64,000 nt of DNA, taken from assembly GCF_001403875.1 (NCBI RefSeq), contig NZ_LN884299.1:558001-622000 (forward strand), read 5' to 3'. This DNA is from Paenibacillus ihumii. Its GTDB lineage: Bacteria > Bacillota > Bacilli > Paenibacillales > Paenibacillaceae. Both the position numbers and the translations under genes were made by a program. The notes beneath the pieces are model-generated. The model worked only from the letters and a program-made list of their open reading frames with translations, was not told where the DNA came from and did not search any database. Positions within the stretch are counted from its first letter, which is position 1. The number at the start of each line of letters is the position of its first letter. Positions 10,252 to 19,108 of the stretch are shown piece by piece.

Positions 10252-10356
10252 TTATATTCTAACATTAAAACTTTGAACGATTTGATTCAATGACATATTC
10301 TAATTTAATATTGATTTATTCTAATATCGTGAACACGCCTCAATAATAGCTGCTAA

Positions 10357-10419
10357 TAAAAAAATACACCTTCCAGATGTCTTCATATCTTACGACATGA
10401 TATACATGCTTGAAGGTGT
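10357..10419 (-). terminator. Terminator of the Lpl-type importer/Nif3 operon
   Basis: On the minus strand, GACACCTTCAAGC-type arm (10412-10419) pairs with GAAGGTGT (10366-10373), with further partial pairing inside, followed by TATTTTTTTATT. It lies just downstream of the Nif3-like gene. Confidence 0.75.
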
Positions 10420-10439
10420 CATTTATTCAAGACCTTACT

Positions 10440-11246
10440 TTATAAATACCGGAACGGCTCTTTTGCATCCACAAAACTTACGCGAATATCGCTAACGAGG
10501 GGCTGAAGCCAATCCGCCATATGCTTCATTCCCCATTCCTCGCTTCGCTCATGACCGACGATCAGCATCGCCTTATTCATCCCTAGCATGGCAGCGTCAT
10601 TGACGTATGCACATAGCGTCCACTCCGTGATTTCTCCGCAAACCATGACATCCAGGTTCTGCTCTCTCATCAGCTGCATCGGCATATGCTCCTGTCCCAG
10701 CCCCAGGCTCCCTCCACCAACCAAAATTCCAATCCGAGAACAAGGCATATGGGGATTACCTACGATGCGCAAAGTGTCCATGGACAGTTTTTGTTTAAAA
10801 AATTGCGCGAGTTCCCCCACAGTCGTCTGCTCGATAACATATATCCAAGGGCTGTCTTCATTGGCCTGATGCTTCTCCCAGCCAATTTCTTTCAGAAGTC
10901 CCGCATAGATCCGGTCGGGCTGCGCCATGTGCATATGATCATGATACCGCCAAATCGCAATTCCGTAGTCGTCGATCCATTTTTTCTTAGCTAAATATAC
11001 AGGATCCTCCCCCACCCAATCGAGACGATCTGCCCCGGTATAGTAAGTAGGCTCATGGGTAATGATCATGTTGGCTCCGAGCGAAATAGCTTCCTTAATC
11101 ACATCCACAGTCGCCATAAAGCTGGTCACAATCCCTGTCACCTGCATGTCGGGGCTGCCGGATACCAATTGATCGCAGGTGTCAGTCAGCTGTTTCCCGC
11201 CGCAGGAGTCGAGCAGGATTCGATCGATAACATCTTGTACTTTCAT
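10440..11246 (-). CDS. Nif3-like dinuclear metal-centre protein
   Basis: 268 aa. The start ATG 11246 follows AAGGAG by nine bases. Nif3/YbgI features: N-terminal 'VQDVIDRILLDSCGG', 'ANMIITHEPTYYTG' (metal-ligand His), 'YHDHMHMAQPDRIYAGLLKEIGW' and a C-terminal 'VGHERSEEWGMKHMADWL' with His and Glu ligands. Family members bind two metal ions; some are annotated as GTP cyclohydrolase 1 type 2, but the biochemical role of most is unknown. This one is the last gene of a YesMN-importer operon, 43 bases after a permease, so here it may act on the imported compound. That link is inference. Confidence 0.82.
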   Translation of the reverse strand: MKVQDVIDRILLDSCGGKQLTDTCDQLVSGSPDMQVTGIVTSFMATVDVIKEAISLGANMIITHEPTYYTGADRLDWVGEDPVYLAKKKWIDDYGIAIWRYHDHMHMAQPDRIYAGLLKEIGWEKHQANEDSPWIYVIEQTTVGELAQFFKQKLSMDTLRIVGNPHMPCSRIGILVGGGSLGLGQEHMPMQLMREQNLDVMVCGEITEWTLCAYVNDAAMLGMNKAMLIVGHERSEEWGMKHMADWLQPLVSDIRVSFVDAKEPFRYL

Positions 11247-11289
11247 GCATTTATTCTCCTTTACAACAAGCTAGTCTTATGTTCGCTTC

Positions 11290-12183
11290 TTATCCTTTAA
11301 TGGCGCCAATAACGACCCCTTTGGTCAAATACTTCTGCAGAAACGGCAGCACCAGCACAATCGGCAATATACCGATTACTGCCATCGACATGCGAATCCC
11401 CGTGCTCGGAAGCTCTACCGCACCTGCACCAATCACGTTTCCGGCCTGCCCGGATTTAAGAAACTGAATGTTGTTCATCAGGTTGATTAGCATGTTTTGA
11501 ATGCCATAATATTTCGGTGATGTAATGTAGTATAAGGCGTTAATCCAATCGTTCCAGTAGGCCAATCCCATAAACAGCCCCACCGTTGCCATGACCGGAA
11601 CAGACAGTGGCAGCATTATCCGAAAGAACGTCCGCAGTTCCGAGGCACCGTCGATTTGTGCGGCTTCAATCAGTTCGCTGGGTACATTGTTTTTGTAGTA
11701 GTTGCGGATGAGAAGCACATAAAAGCCATTCGTCAATAAATTGGGCACAATCAATGCCGCCAAGGAGTCTTTGATATGGAAGTACTTCGTCCACATGATA
11801 TAAGAAGGTACGATGCCTCCGCTAAACAGCATGGTAAAAAAAATAATGAATGCCAATACGTTATGATATTTGAAATCCTTTCTTGACATGGGATATGCCA
11901 GCATACTTGAAATTAGAAGTCCGATGCTCGTACCCAAAATCGTAACCAGAAAAGACACACCGTAAGCTCTAGCAAAAGTGGATGCTGAAGAAACCATATA
12001 AAGATAGGCGTCCAAGCTCAGCTTCTCAGGAAAATAGCTGTATCCGTTCCGAATCAAGGCCGACTCGTCTGTAAAGGAAGCGACAACGATCAGAATAAAG
12101 GGCAAAAAAGCCAGTATAGCCCACAATCCCATAACAACGATGGAAAAAAGCCAAAAAATCCTTTCACCTCTAGTTTGAATCAT
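11290..12183 (-). CDS. ABC transporter permease, LplC/YtcP type
   Basis: 297 aa, six predicted membrane helices. EAA loop 'IEAAQIDGASELRTFFRIMLPLS'. C-terminus 'LTKGVVIGAIKG' is typical. The start is ATG 12183 behind TAGGAGG; the frame continues upstream into the preceding permease gene, which ends 11 bases before. Partner of the LplB-type permease and the 515-aa binding protein. Substrates of this subgroup are complex saccharides in known cases; none can be assigned here. Confidence 0.91.
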   Translation of the reverse strand: MIQTRGERIFWLFSIVVMGLWAILAFLPFILIVVASFTDESALIRNGYSYFPEKLSLDAYLYMVSSASTFARAYGVSFLVTILGTSIGLLISSMLAYPMSRKDFKYHNVLAFIIFFTMLFSGGIVPSYIMWTKYFHIKDSLAALIVPNLLTNGFYVLLIRNYYKNNVPSELIEAAQIDGASELRTFFRIMLPLSVPVMATVGLFMGLAYWNDWINALYYITSPKYYGIQNMLINLMNNIQFLKSGQAGNVIGAGAVELPSTGIRMSMAVIGILPIVLVLPFLQKYLTKGVVIGAIKG

Positions 12184-12193
12184 GATGTGCCTC

Positions 12194-13120
12194 CTAAAAC
12201 AACGCATTATCCGCGTTAACCTTTTTGACAATGGCATTTGCCACCATGACAAGAATAAACCCGACTAGCGACTGATAAAGACCTGCGGCGGCAGACATAC
12301 CAATATCGTTAACCTGCATCAGCGCACGATACACGTAAGTATCAATCGTTTGCGTCGTACTGTACAAGGCGCCTGAATTTAAAGGAACCTGATAAAACAA
12401 ACCGAAGTCTGAATTAAAAATCCTGCCGATCGACATTAATGTCAGAATAACAATGGTTGGCTTCAGCAGCGGCAAAGTAATCGTCCATATTTGCTTGAGC
12501 TTGCCTGCACCGTCGATCTTCGCAGCCTCATAGACGCTCTTATCTATCCCTGCTATAAACGCAATGTACACGATAGATCCGTACCCTGCGGTTTTCCAGA
12601 GCTGGATAAAAACCAACAGGAAAGGCCAGTATTGCGGCTCCGAGTACCAATTGATCTCCGGCAGGCCAAGCGGTATAAGAATCGAGTTGTTAATGAACCC
12701 GCTGTCCGCATTCAGAAACGCAAAGACAAGATACGAAAGGACGACCATGGAGATAAGATTGGGTAATATAAGGCTAGTATGAAATATCTTAGAGAATGCT
12801 TTGCTGAGCAATTCCGACATCAAGATCGCGATAAGGATCGATAGAATCGTCCCCAGCACGATAAAAGCGACATTGTATAGAAGCGTGTTTCTCGTCATGA
12901 TCCAGGCATCGCTCGTTTGAAACAGAAACTTAAAATTGTCGAATCCGATCCAATCACTTCGGAATATCCCTTTGGCATAGTTGATATCCTTAAAGGCAAT
13001 AAAGATACCTATCATGGGAATATAACTGTTTATAATAAAGTAGAGCAGCCCGGGAGCCGCTAGAAGCAGGAGCGGAAGCGTCTTTTTGGGTCCTTTCGAT
13101 TTCGCCGTTGTGGTTGTCAT
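12194..13120 (-). CDS. ABC transporter permease, LplB type
   Basis: 308 aa, six predicted membrane helices. Begins 'KKTLPLLLLAAPGLLYFIINSYIPMIG' and carries 'YEAAKIDGAGKLKQIWTITLPLL' as the EAA loop. Start ATG 13120 follows GGAGGAG. Second gene of the importer operon after the binding protein. Confidence 0.92.
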   Translation of the reverse strand: MTTTTAKSKGPKKTLPLLLLAAPGLLYFIINSYIPMIGIFIAFKDINYAKGIFRSDWIGFDNFKFLFQTSDAWIMTRNTLLYNVAFIVLGTILSILIAILMSELLSKAFSKIFHTSLILPNLISMVVLSYLVFAFLNADSGFINNSILIPLGLPEINWYSEPQYWPFLLVFIQLWKTAGYGSIVYIAFIAGIDKSVYEAAKIDGAGKLKQIWTITLPLLKPTIVILTLMSIGRIFNSDFGLFYQVPLNSGALYSTTQTIDTYVYRALMQVNDIGMSAAAGLYQSLVGFILVMVANAIVKKVNADNALF

Positions 13121-13141
13121 ACGATGTTCTCCTCCATTAAC

Positions 13142-13172
13142 GCGAGGCGGACTCGACTCGAACCCACCTCGC
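13142..13172 (-). promoter_or_regulatory. Stem-loop between binding-protein gene and LplB-type permease gene
   Basis: GCGAGGCGG (13142-13150) pairs with CCACCTCGC (13164-13172) with one G-T pair. No U-run follows, so it is more likely an RNA stability or processing element than a terminator. The same arrangement occurs in two other importer operons of this window. Confidence 0.55.
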
Positions 13173-13190
13173 CCAACACTTGATTAACGC

Positions 13191-14738
13191 TTACTGGGTG
13201 CTTTGTCCAGCAATCCACTGATCCAGTTGTTCTTGTTTGCTCTTAATAATCGCCTCAGCCCCCGCATCGTTTAACGCCTTTACAAACTTCGGAATGGACG
13301 TCTCAGGATCCAATACTCCGCATACAAGGCCAGGCAGATACTGGTTCACTACGTTGGTAACCGCACTCATTTGTGTTTTTACATCGCTAGGATCAAAGAT
13401 GAAGCCAAAGAACGGGGACATCTTCGTTTCCTTATTCTCTCGCAGCTTCAGTTCCACATCTGACCAATTTACGCCTTCAAGCTGATACTGCAAAGATTCG
13501 GAGCCTACAATTCCCGTACTCAGCATGGCGGTATAGCCCACGGTGGAAGCATCCTTGCCTTCTGGAAATTTCACATGATGCTCGCCAGCCTTGACGTAAT
13601 CCTCGCCTTCGATGCCATACAATACGGTATTGATCAATTCTTGATCCGAATACAGCAGGTTAAGGAACTTCACAGCCCCTTCCGGAGCTTTGGTCGTACT
13701 GGAAACCATCCAACTCACCATATTTACCGCACCGGTCTCAAAATAATAGGGGGCGATCCGCTTCATCTCTAGGTTTTTGCCCGTTTGCGCGCTTAATGCC
13801 TTCGCAGCTTCCAAGCCGCTGTACGAGGCCATAAAGGAGAATCCCCGCCCGGAGGCAATCATATCCGAGAAAGCGATTGAGGTTGTCGCCGCATCCTTCT
13901 CCAGATAGCCTTGATTGAACCATTCTCTCATCATGCTGACACCACGTTTGAACTCCTCCGTTTCGTAAAAGTTCAATACCTGCGAATCGTCGCCGATAAC
14001 TACCCCGATCCCGGTGGTGTCTGATAGGAAATCAACCTCGTACATTCCTTTTAACAGGAAGATAAGGCCTGGATCGCTCGGATTTACATTGACTGGACCA
14101 AATGGAATGACTTCCGGATACTTCTGCTTGATTGCATCAAAAATTTTGGGCATATCGTCGACGGACTGAATGTCATCGGCGCTGAAGCCGACTTCCTTCA
14201 ACATGTCCGCATTGTAGACGATATTGCTCGGTATCGACATCCCCTTATTGACAGGTATGCCGTAAATATGGCCGTCCAAGGTGGTCGATTTCAGCATGTC
14301 CGGCCCAAAGTCTTTCTCAATAATAGCCAGCAAATCTTTGCCATGCTCTGGGAGAAGATCCTCCAGCGGGTATAGCTGGTTTTTGGATACATAGCTCGTA
14401 AATTGGCCGAGGGTTGTAAATACATCCATCTGCTCTCCACTCTGCAGAGCTAAATTCACTTTCTGGGCGTAATCCGCAGGGCCAAATACTTTGAAATCCA
14501 CTTCGACTCCGATTTTTGGAATCGTTATTGCATTAATGGCTTCTGTAACTCTGTTGATATTATCTGGAATTCGATTAAAAGATGGCATGGCAAAAACGAT
14601 TTTATCGGCCTTGGCCGATCCGCTTCCAGCGCCTTGTGAATTGGCCTTTGAGTCCCCTGAATTGCCGCATCCCCCCACGATTGAACTAAGCATCAGAATC
14701 GTTAGCAGTAAAGACACTATCCCCTTTTTTCTTCTCAT
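13191..14738 (-). CDS. Extracellular solute-binding lipoprotein, Lpl/YtcQ type
   Basis: 515 aa, the long binding-protein class that goes with LplB/LplC permeases. Start ATG 14738 gives MRRKKG then a lipoprotein signal (LLLTILMLSSIVGGC). The AGGAGG is 13 bases upstream, longer than usual. The body contains 'DVFTTLGQFTSYVSKNQLYPLEDLLPEHG', 'IYGIPVNKGMSIPSNIVYNADMLKEVG' and 'MVSWMVSSTTKAPEGAVKFLNLLYSD', typical of the family. It is preceded by the sensor-kinase and regulator genes, which probably control it. Confidence 0.9.
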   Translation of the reverse strand: MRRKKGIVSLLLTILMLSSIVGGCGNSGDSKANSQGAGSGSAKADKIVFAMPSFNRIPDNINRVTEAINAITIPKIGVEVDFKVFGPADYAQKVNLALQSGEQMDVFTTLGQFTSYVSKNQLYPLEDLLPEHGKDLLAIIEKDFGPDMLKSTTLDGHIYGIPVNKGMSIPSNIVYNADMLKEVGFSADDIQSVDDMPKIFDAIKQKYPEVIPFGPVNVNPSDPGLIFLLKGMYEVDFLSDTTGIGVVIGDDSQVLNFYETEEFKRGVSMMREWFNQGYLEKDAATTSIAFSDMIASGRGFSFMASYSGLEAAKALSAQTGKNLEMKRIAPYYFETGAVNMVSWMVSSTTKAPEGAVKFLNLLYSDQELINTVLYGIEGEDYVKAGEHHVKFPEGKDASTVGYTAMLSTGIVGSESLQYQLEGVNWSDVELKLRENKETKMSPFFGFIFDPSDVKTQMSAVTNVVNQYLPGLVCGVLDPETSIPKFVKALNDAGAEAIIKSKQEQLDQWIAGQSTQ

Positions 14739-14850
14739 GTTTGTATTCTTGCCTCCTGTCACTGTGATTTCAGTAATATCTTATCCCTTTGAAAACCACA
14801 TGACTTTTAAAAAAACGGTATGTTTTTTCAAAAACAAGTGTTTCGAACAA

Positions 14851-16437
14851 CTATTTATGATTAGCCCGATAAGCATTCGGCGTTTCGCCCGTAAGCTTCT
14901 TGAACAACGTAGAAAAATAGGAAATATTGTCAAATCCAGTATTCGATGCGATTACGCTGATGCTCGCCGTACTTTCAATCAACAACCGTTTGGCCTGTTC
15001 AATTCGATATTCGTTCAAATATTCTTTTATCGTTAAACCTGTTTCTTGCTTGAACACTTTAGCTAAGTAATCCGGCGTTAGAAAAACACAGGCAGCAACA
15101 TCCTCCCGGCTTATATCCAGGTTAAAGTTCTGATGGATAAACCGCTTGGCCCGCTCAACTACCCCTTCAGAACGCAGCGTTTCCTTGGTGGTCTCAATCG
15201 AAATTTCTGTTATCATGTGCGCCCACTTCATGAAATCGAATATACTGCCATCGGATCTTTGGTACAATCGCTGGGCGACATCATCGGAGAACAGTTTATG
15301 GGCTTGAATTTGGTTGCCCGCAAGGAACGAGTAGACGACTTGAAGAAAATCCTCTCGAATCGAATGAAGCGTAGCCGGATCCAGCTTGTTGTGAGCAGTA
15401 AGCTGCTCCAGCTCTTTTTTCAACTGATTGACGATTTGTATCTGTTCCTTCTGAACGAATAGCGCCGCAAAATGACGCGTATTCAGCGTATATCGTTCCG
15501 ACGTATTGTAATTGAAATGATCTCTTTCATAGTGAATACCCCCTCTGAAAATCAGATTGGATATGTCCATATTCTCCAGTTCGGCTTTTGCTTGCGCCAG
15601 CTCCTCGATACTCCTCTCCTCGCTGATATAGCACGTAACATGGCACTTGAAATATTGCCTGCACAACCGGTTCAACCTCTCTGCTTTCACATGCAATTGG
15701 TCATTATTCTCTCTCGCTTCATACACAATCATCGTATAAATCCGGCTGTCTGTTGGATAAGTAATGACCCTTTCATGGCCGGGTTGATCAAACATCACTT
15801 CCGAACTCAAATTCGACAAGGCATAAATGAAGACATTCATGTCCCAATGCTGATCCAAATCATGCCGCTGAGCGCTCGCTAGAAACAAGATATAACCTTG
15901 CTCGACCGACAAAGACAAATCCCGTTTACGAATTTCGACCTGAATCAGATCGAGTCGCGAATGTATGGTGCCGCTCAGTACATCCTTCCAGAAACTTTTT
16001 TCTACGAATGCCTTATTTTTCAACCAGGTGAGTCCTAGCTTCCGGTATTCGCCCAGCATTCTCTTTCGTTTGAGTGATTCCACCGATTTCCGCAATGCCG
16101 CTTCCAGCTTCAGCTTATCCAGTGGTTTGGTCAGGTACGAGTCTGCGTTGTACGAGATCGCGGTGGAGGCGAAGTCAAAACTCTCATGACAGGTAAGAAA
16201 GATAAAGGCTCCCTCGTAACCTTGCTCCCGAACCCATTTGATCATATCAATCCCGGTACCTCGGGGCATTTCAATATCACAAATCACGAGATCAGGCGCT
16301 TCCACTGCAAAGATCGCTTTGGCCTCCTGAACACTGTGTGCCTGCGACACCCGCATAATGCCAAAATCATTCCAGCGGATCATGTCACGAAGCACCTCAA
16401 TCGTAGGAATGTCGTCATCTATCAGCAAGCAATGCAT
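14851..16437 (-). CDS. YesN-type response regulator with AraC output domain
   Basis: 528 aa. Receiver domain at residues 1-120 with the acidic pair 'LIDDD' and phospho-acceptor Asp in 'VICDIEMPRG'; a long central region with no clear motif; C-terminal AraC-type helix-turn-helix ('ISREDVAACVFLTPDYLAKVFKQETG', 'VIASNTGFDNISYFSTLFKKLTGETPNAYR'). Start ATG 16437 behind AAGGAGGG. The sensor kinase lies 18 bases upstream in the same operon. It is expected to activate the importer genes that follow on the same strand. Confidence 0.92.
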   Translation of the reverse strand: MHCLLIDDDIPTIEVLRDMIRWNDFGIMRVSQAHSVQEAKAIFAVEAPDLVICDIEMPRGTGIDMIKWVREQGYEGAFIFLTCHESFDFASTAISYNADSYLTKPLDKLKLEAALRKSVESLKRKRMLGEYRKLGLTWLKNKAFVEKSFWKDVLSGTIHSRLDLIQVEIRKRDLSLSVEQGYILFLASAQRHDLDQHWDMNVFIYALSNLSSEVMFDQPGHERVITYPTDSRIYTMIVYEARENNDQLHVKAERLNRLCRQYFKCHVTCYISEERSIEELAQAKAELENMDISNLIFRGGIHYERDHFNYNTSERYTLNTRHFAALFVQKEQIQIVNQLKKELEQLTAHNKLDPATLHSIREDFLQVVYSFLAGNQIQAHKLFSDDVAQRLYQRSDGSIFDFMKWAHMITEISIETTKETLRSEGVVERAKRFIHQNFNLDISREDVAACVFLTPDYLAKVFKQETGLTIKEYLNEYRIEQAKRLLIESTASISVIASNTGFDNISYFSTLFKKLTGETPNAYRANHK

Positions 16438-16455
16438 AATTACCCTCCTTAAGAA

Positions 16456-18153
16456 TCAATCCGCCCTTGCATAAACAGGAATTCGCAGCTCAACTCTCGC
16501 ACCAGACCGCTCCACATTCGAGAGATACAATAGATCGTCTCGCTTGTAGATCAACTGAAGCGTTCTGCGAATGTTGGCAATTCCCACTTGGCCGTCGGTT
16601 TCCCTGGCTTCTTGCTGTACAGGCTCATGAATCTGTAACGCCTCGGGAAATCCCTCTCCGTTATCTTCCACCACGATTCTAACGAAGGGTTCCTCATTCA
16701 GCATTTCAATGTCAGCCCGAATAAATATAGACAACATCTCCCCATAGGTCATGGCATGCTTAAAGATGTTCTCCACAAAGGTTTGAATCAGAAATTGCGG
16801 TATTTCAATTTCTCCTGCCCTGTAATCGATGTCTGTCATGTAAAAGATCTGATCGGGGTATCGAATCTCTTGCATGCGAATATAATTTTCGACGTGACTC
16901 ATCTCTTCATAAATGGGAACGAACGTAAACGCGCCCTTAAACATGTATCTCAGATGCTTGGACAACAGGCTGATCCATTCCCTGATTTCCTCATTCTTCT
17001 GCTGATAGGAGAGACTCGAAATCGTCGAGATCGCGTTGAGAAAAAAATGCGGCCGAATTTGCATTTGCAGGTACTTCAGCTCATTGCGACTCTTCTCGAT
17101 TTGTTCTTCATAGGTACGAATTTTCAAAGTCGTAATCTCGTTTACCATAGAATGAAAAGAGTGAAATAGTTTCATAAACTCCAGCGAATAACGTTCCGAC
17201 GGGAGAGGGAATTCCGGCTGCCCTGTTTCCACTTCTTTAGCCGCTCGGACTAGTTCCAGAATCGGCTGTAAAATGTCTTTTGCCAGCCACCGGAGCAACA
17301 GCGGAATCACGATAATAGAAATGACGCCAAGCGAAATGATAAGCCATTGGATCAACTTTAGACCGGAAAAAATATTTTGCTTCGCTGCAATATGGATGAT
17401 TTGGCCAAACTCGTTGATCGGCTCGGATATAAATAGATAGCTATCCTCATGCCTGTCCCGAAGCCCCCGTAGCGCTGCTTCACCGCCAACGAACCCGGAG
17501 TCTGTCGAAGCAAGAATAATCCCTTCATGGTTGCTTAAGACATAATGGCCGAAGCCGTCCCCTTCCCTCTCCGCGATCGATAACAAACTGCTTGCCTTCA
17601 CGAATGTGCCAAAAGTAATGTCATTGTACGTAATAAATTTGAATAAATAATGCTGATCTTGAATGATTAAACCTGTCCATTGGTCTATTTCTGTCTGGGA
17701 ATCCGGCCTGAATTCATGACGATCCAGGAAATCAGCCAAAATCAGCTTATCGGCTATTTCAGAGCGATTTCCAAATTGAATAAGCGTTGCCGCACTGCCA
17801 GGGAGCTTGATGAACACCCCATCGCTGGAATAGTTGTTAGAGACCTTGGCTTTTAAAGCATTCATTAACTGAATATCCTGAAAATAACTGCTGTCATCAC
17901 CATTGTTAGAACGATCTATAGCGATGTCGATGTTATTCTCAAACACCTCGGTCAGATCTTTGGAGTAAATGCTGAGGTTGTTATGAATGTTCTCCACATA
18001 AATCTCTAGGGTATTCCGGGCATTGTTGAGAAAATGATTACGCACCACTTCCAGCGAGTAAATATTGCTTAGGAGCAGCACCGAGAACAGAATGAATAGA
18101 ATAATCGTCAGGGGTACCAAGAATTTGAAAACAATGCTGTTCGTTTTAAACAT
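16456..18153 (-). CDS. YesM-type sensor histidine kinase
   Basis: 565 aa. One membrane helix near residues 10-30, an extracellular sensor of about 250 residues, a second helix (about 275-295), HAMP-like linker, His_kinase domain with 'MQIRPHFFLNAISTISSL' (phospho-acceptor His) and HATPase motifs 'FVENIFKHAM' and 'VEDNGEGFPEAL'. Start ATG 18153 is seven bases after GAGGGG; ATG 18168 is the alternative. It forms a pair with the YesN-type regulator and probably senses a sugar or cell-wall fragment outside the cell. Confidence 0.92.
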   Translation of the reverse strand: MFKTNSIVFKFLVPLTIILFILFSVLLLSNIYSLEVVRNHFLNNARNTLEIYVENIHNNLSIYSKDLTEVFENNIDIAIDRSNNGDDSSYFQDIQLMNALKAKVSNNYSSDGVFIKLPGSAATLIQFGNRSEIADKLILADFLDRHEFRPDSQTEIDQWTGLIIQDQHYLFKFITYNDITFGTFVKASSLLSIAEREGDGFGHYVLSNHEGIILASTDSGFVGGEAALRGLRDRHEDSYLFISEPINEFGQIIHIAAKQNIFSGLKLIQWLIISLGVISIIVIPLLLRWLAKDILQPILELVRAAKEVETGQPEFPLPSERYSLEFMKLFHSFHSMVNEITTLKIRTYEEQIEKSRNELKYLQMQIRPHFFLNAISTISSLSYQQKNEEIREWISLLSKHLRYMFKGAFTFVPIYEEMSHVENYIRMQEIRYPDQIFYMTDIDYRAGEIEIPQFLIQTFVENIFKHAMTYGEMLSIFIRADIEMLNEEPFVRIVVEDNGEGFPEALQIHEPVQQEARETDGQVGIANIRRTLQLIYKRDDLLYLSNVERSGARVELRIPVYARAD

Positions 18154-18203
18154 GCTTCCGCCCCTCATCACTCAACCTCTCCCCTCGTTTACTTAGCTAA
18201 GTC

Positions 18204-18242
18204 AAAAAAAGCCCCTACAAGAACGATTCGCTCTGTAGAGGC
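18204..18242 (-). terminator. Terminator of the sucrose-type catabolic operon
   Basis: Minus strand: GCCTCTACA (18242-18234) pairs with TGTAGGGGC (18219-18211, one wobble), followed by seven T (18210-18204). Placed directly after the last esterase gene. Confidence 0.88.
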
Positions 18243-18266
18243 ATGGGTGTGCAATCATTAGATTAT

Positions 18267-19079
18267 CTACGTGTTGGGGTTATTGCCCAGAGCCCATTCT
18301 ATGGCATACACGATATATTCACTCCAAAAATCCCAGGTGTGGGCACCAGCGCTTTCCACGTAGGTTAGCGGAACATTCTCCCGCACTAGGAAATCGCGGA
18401 AACGCTGGTTGACATCCAACAAAAAGTCTTCCGTACCGCAAGCCATATAAATTTGAGGAATAGGCTCGCCCGATTCCTTCAAGCCCATAACAAGCGCTTC
18501 GGGATCTTTATCGCTTCCGAGGAGTTGATCCAAATCGCCAAACACCCGTCTGAAATATTTATAATCGGCAATTCCGTCCTTGAAATCCGGAGCCGCGTTT
18601 GCGATTTTATAAGGAAGAATCGCCGATGACAGCGCAATGATTCTACTGAAATGGCTTGCGTATTTCAAGCCGTTACGAATAGCTCCGTAACCCCCCATCG
18701 ACAAGCCGCCGATAAAGGTATCTTCCCGGTCCGTAGACAGCGGGAGCATCGTTCGCGTAAACTCTACCAGCTCCTTGCCTACAAACTCCCCGTAAAGCGC
18801 GCCCAGATCTTCGTCGTCTACATAAAAGTGGTTTTCCCCGGACGGCATAATCACAGCGATTTTATGTTTGTCCGACAGCTCACGGATTCTCGAATAGCTT
18901 AGCCAGTCCCCATGACTGCCTGAATACCCATGAAGCAGATACAACGTCTTGAGCGGCTTGATTCTATGCTCTTCCTCCGTCTGCCCAGGAATAACCGGGG
19001 AATCCAGCGGCAATAGAGCATTAAATGTCACTTCTCTGCGCAGACACTTGGAGAAAAAGTTAACTTGTATCGTCGCCAT
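18267..19079 (-). CDS. Alpha/beta-hydrolase esterase (EstA / esterase D-like)
   Basis: 270 aa, cytoplasmic (no signal). Features: 'LYLLHGYSGSHGDW' (oxyanion region), nucleophile elbow 'GGLSMGGYGAIRNG' (G-L-S-M-G), acidic residue in 'ACGTEDFLLDVN', and His in 'SAGAHTWDFW'. This is the S-formylglutathione-hydrolase/tributyrin-esterase fold that also includes acetyl- and feruloyl-type esterases. Start ATG 19079 behind GAAGGAG. Last gene of the operon with sucrose phosphorylase, PfkB kinase and a second esterase. Its place suggests removal of acyl groups from an imported sugar; a detoxifying esterase is the alternative. Confidence 0.85.
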   Translation of the reverse strand: MATIQVNFFSKCLRREVTFNALLPLDSPVIPGQTEEEHRIKPLKTLYLLHGYSGSHGDWLSYSRIRELSDKHKIAVIMPSGENHFYVDDEDLGALYGEFVGKELVEFTRTMLPLSTDREDTFIGGLSMGGYGAIRNGLKYASHFSRIIALSSAILPYKIANAAPDFKDGIADYKYFRRVFGDLDQLLGSDKDPEALVMGLKESGEPIPQIYMACGTEDFLLDVNQRFRDFLVRENVPLTYVESAGAHTWDFWSEYIVYAIEWALGNNPNT

Positions 19080-19108
19080 GAATCTAACTCCTTCCTCGTG
19101 AAGTGAAC

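Larger units (their letters stand above)
10047..10439. other. Intergenic region: long 5' leader, cre-like site and terminator
   Basis: About 390 bases without a gene. It holds the promoter and a leader of roughly 200 bases for the minus-strand binding-protein gene, the cre-like site at 10238-10251, and near 10357-10419 the terminator of the operon to the right. I see no small gene or known riboswitch in it. Confidence 0.6.
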
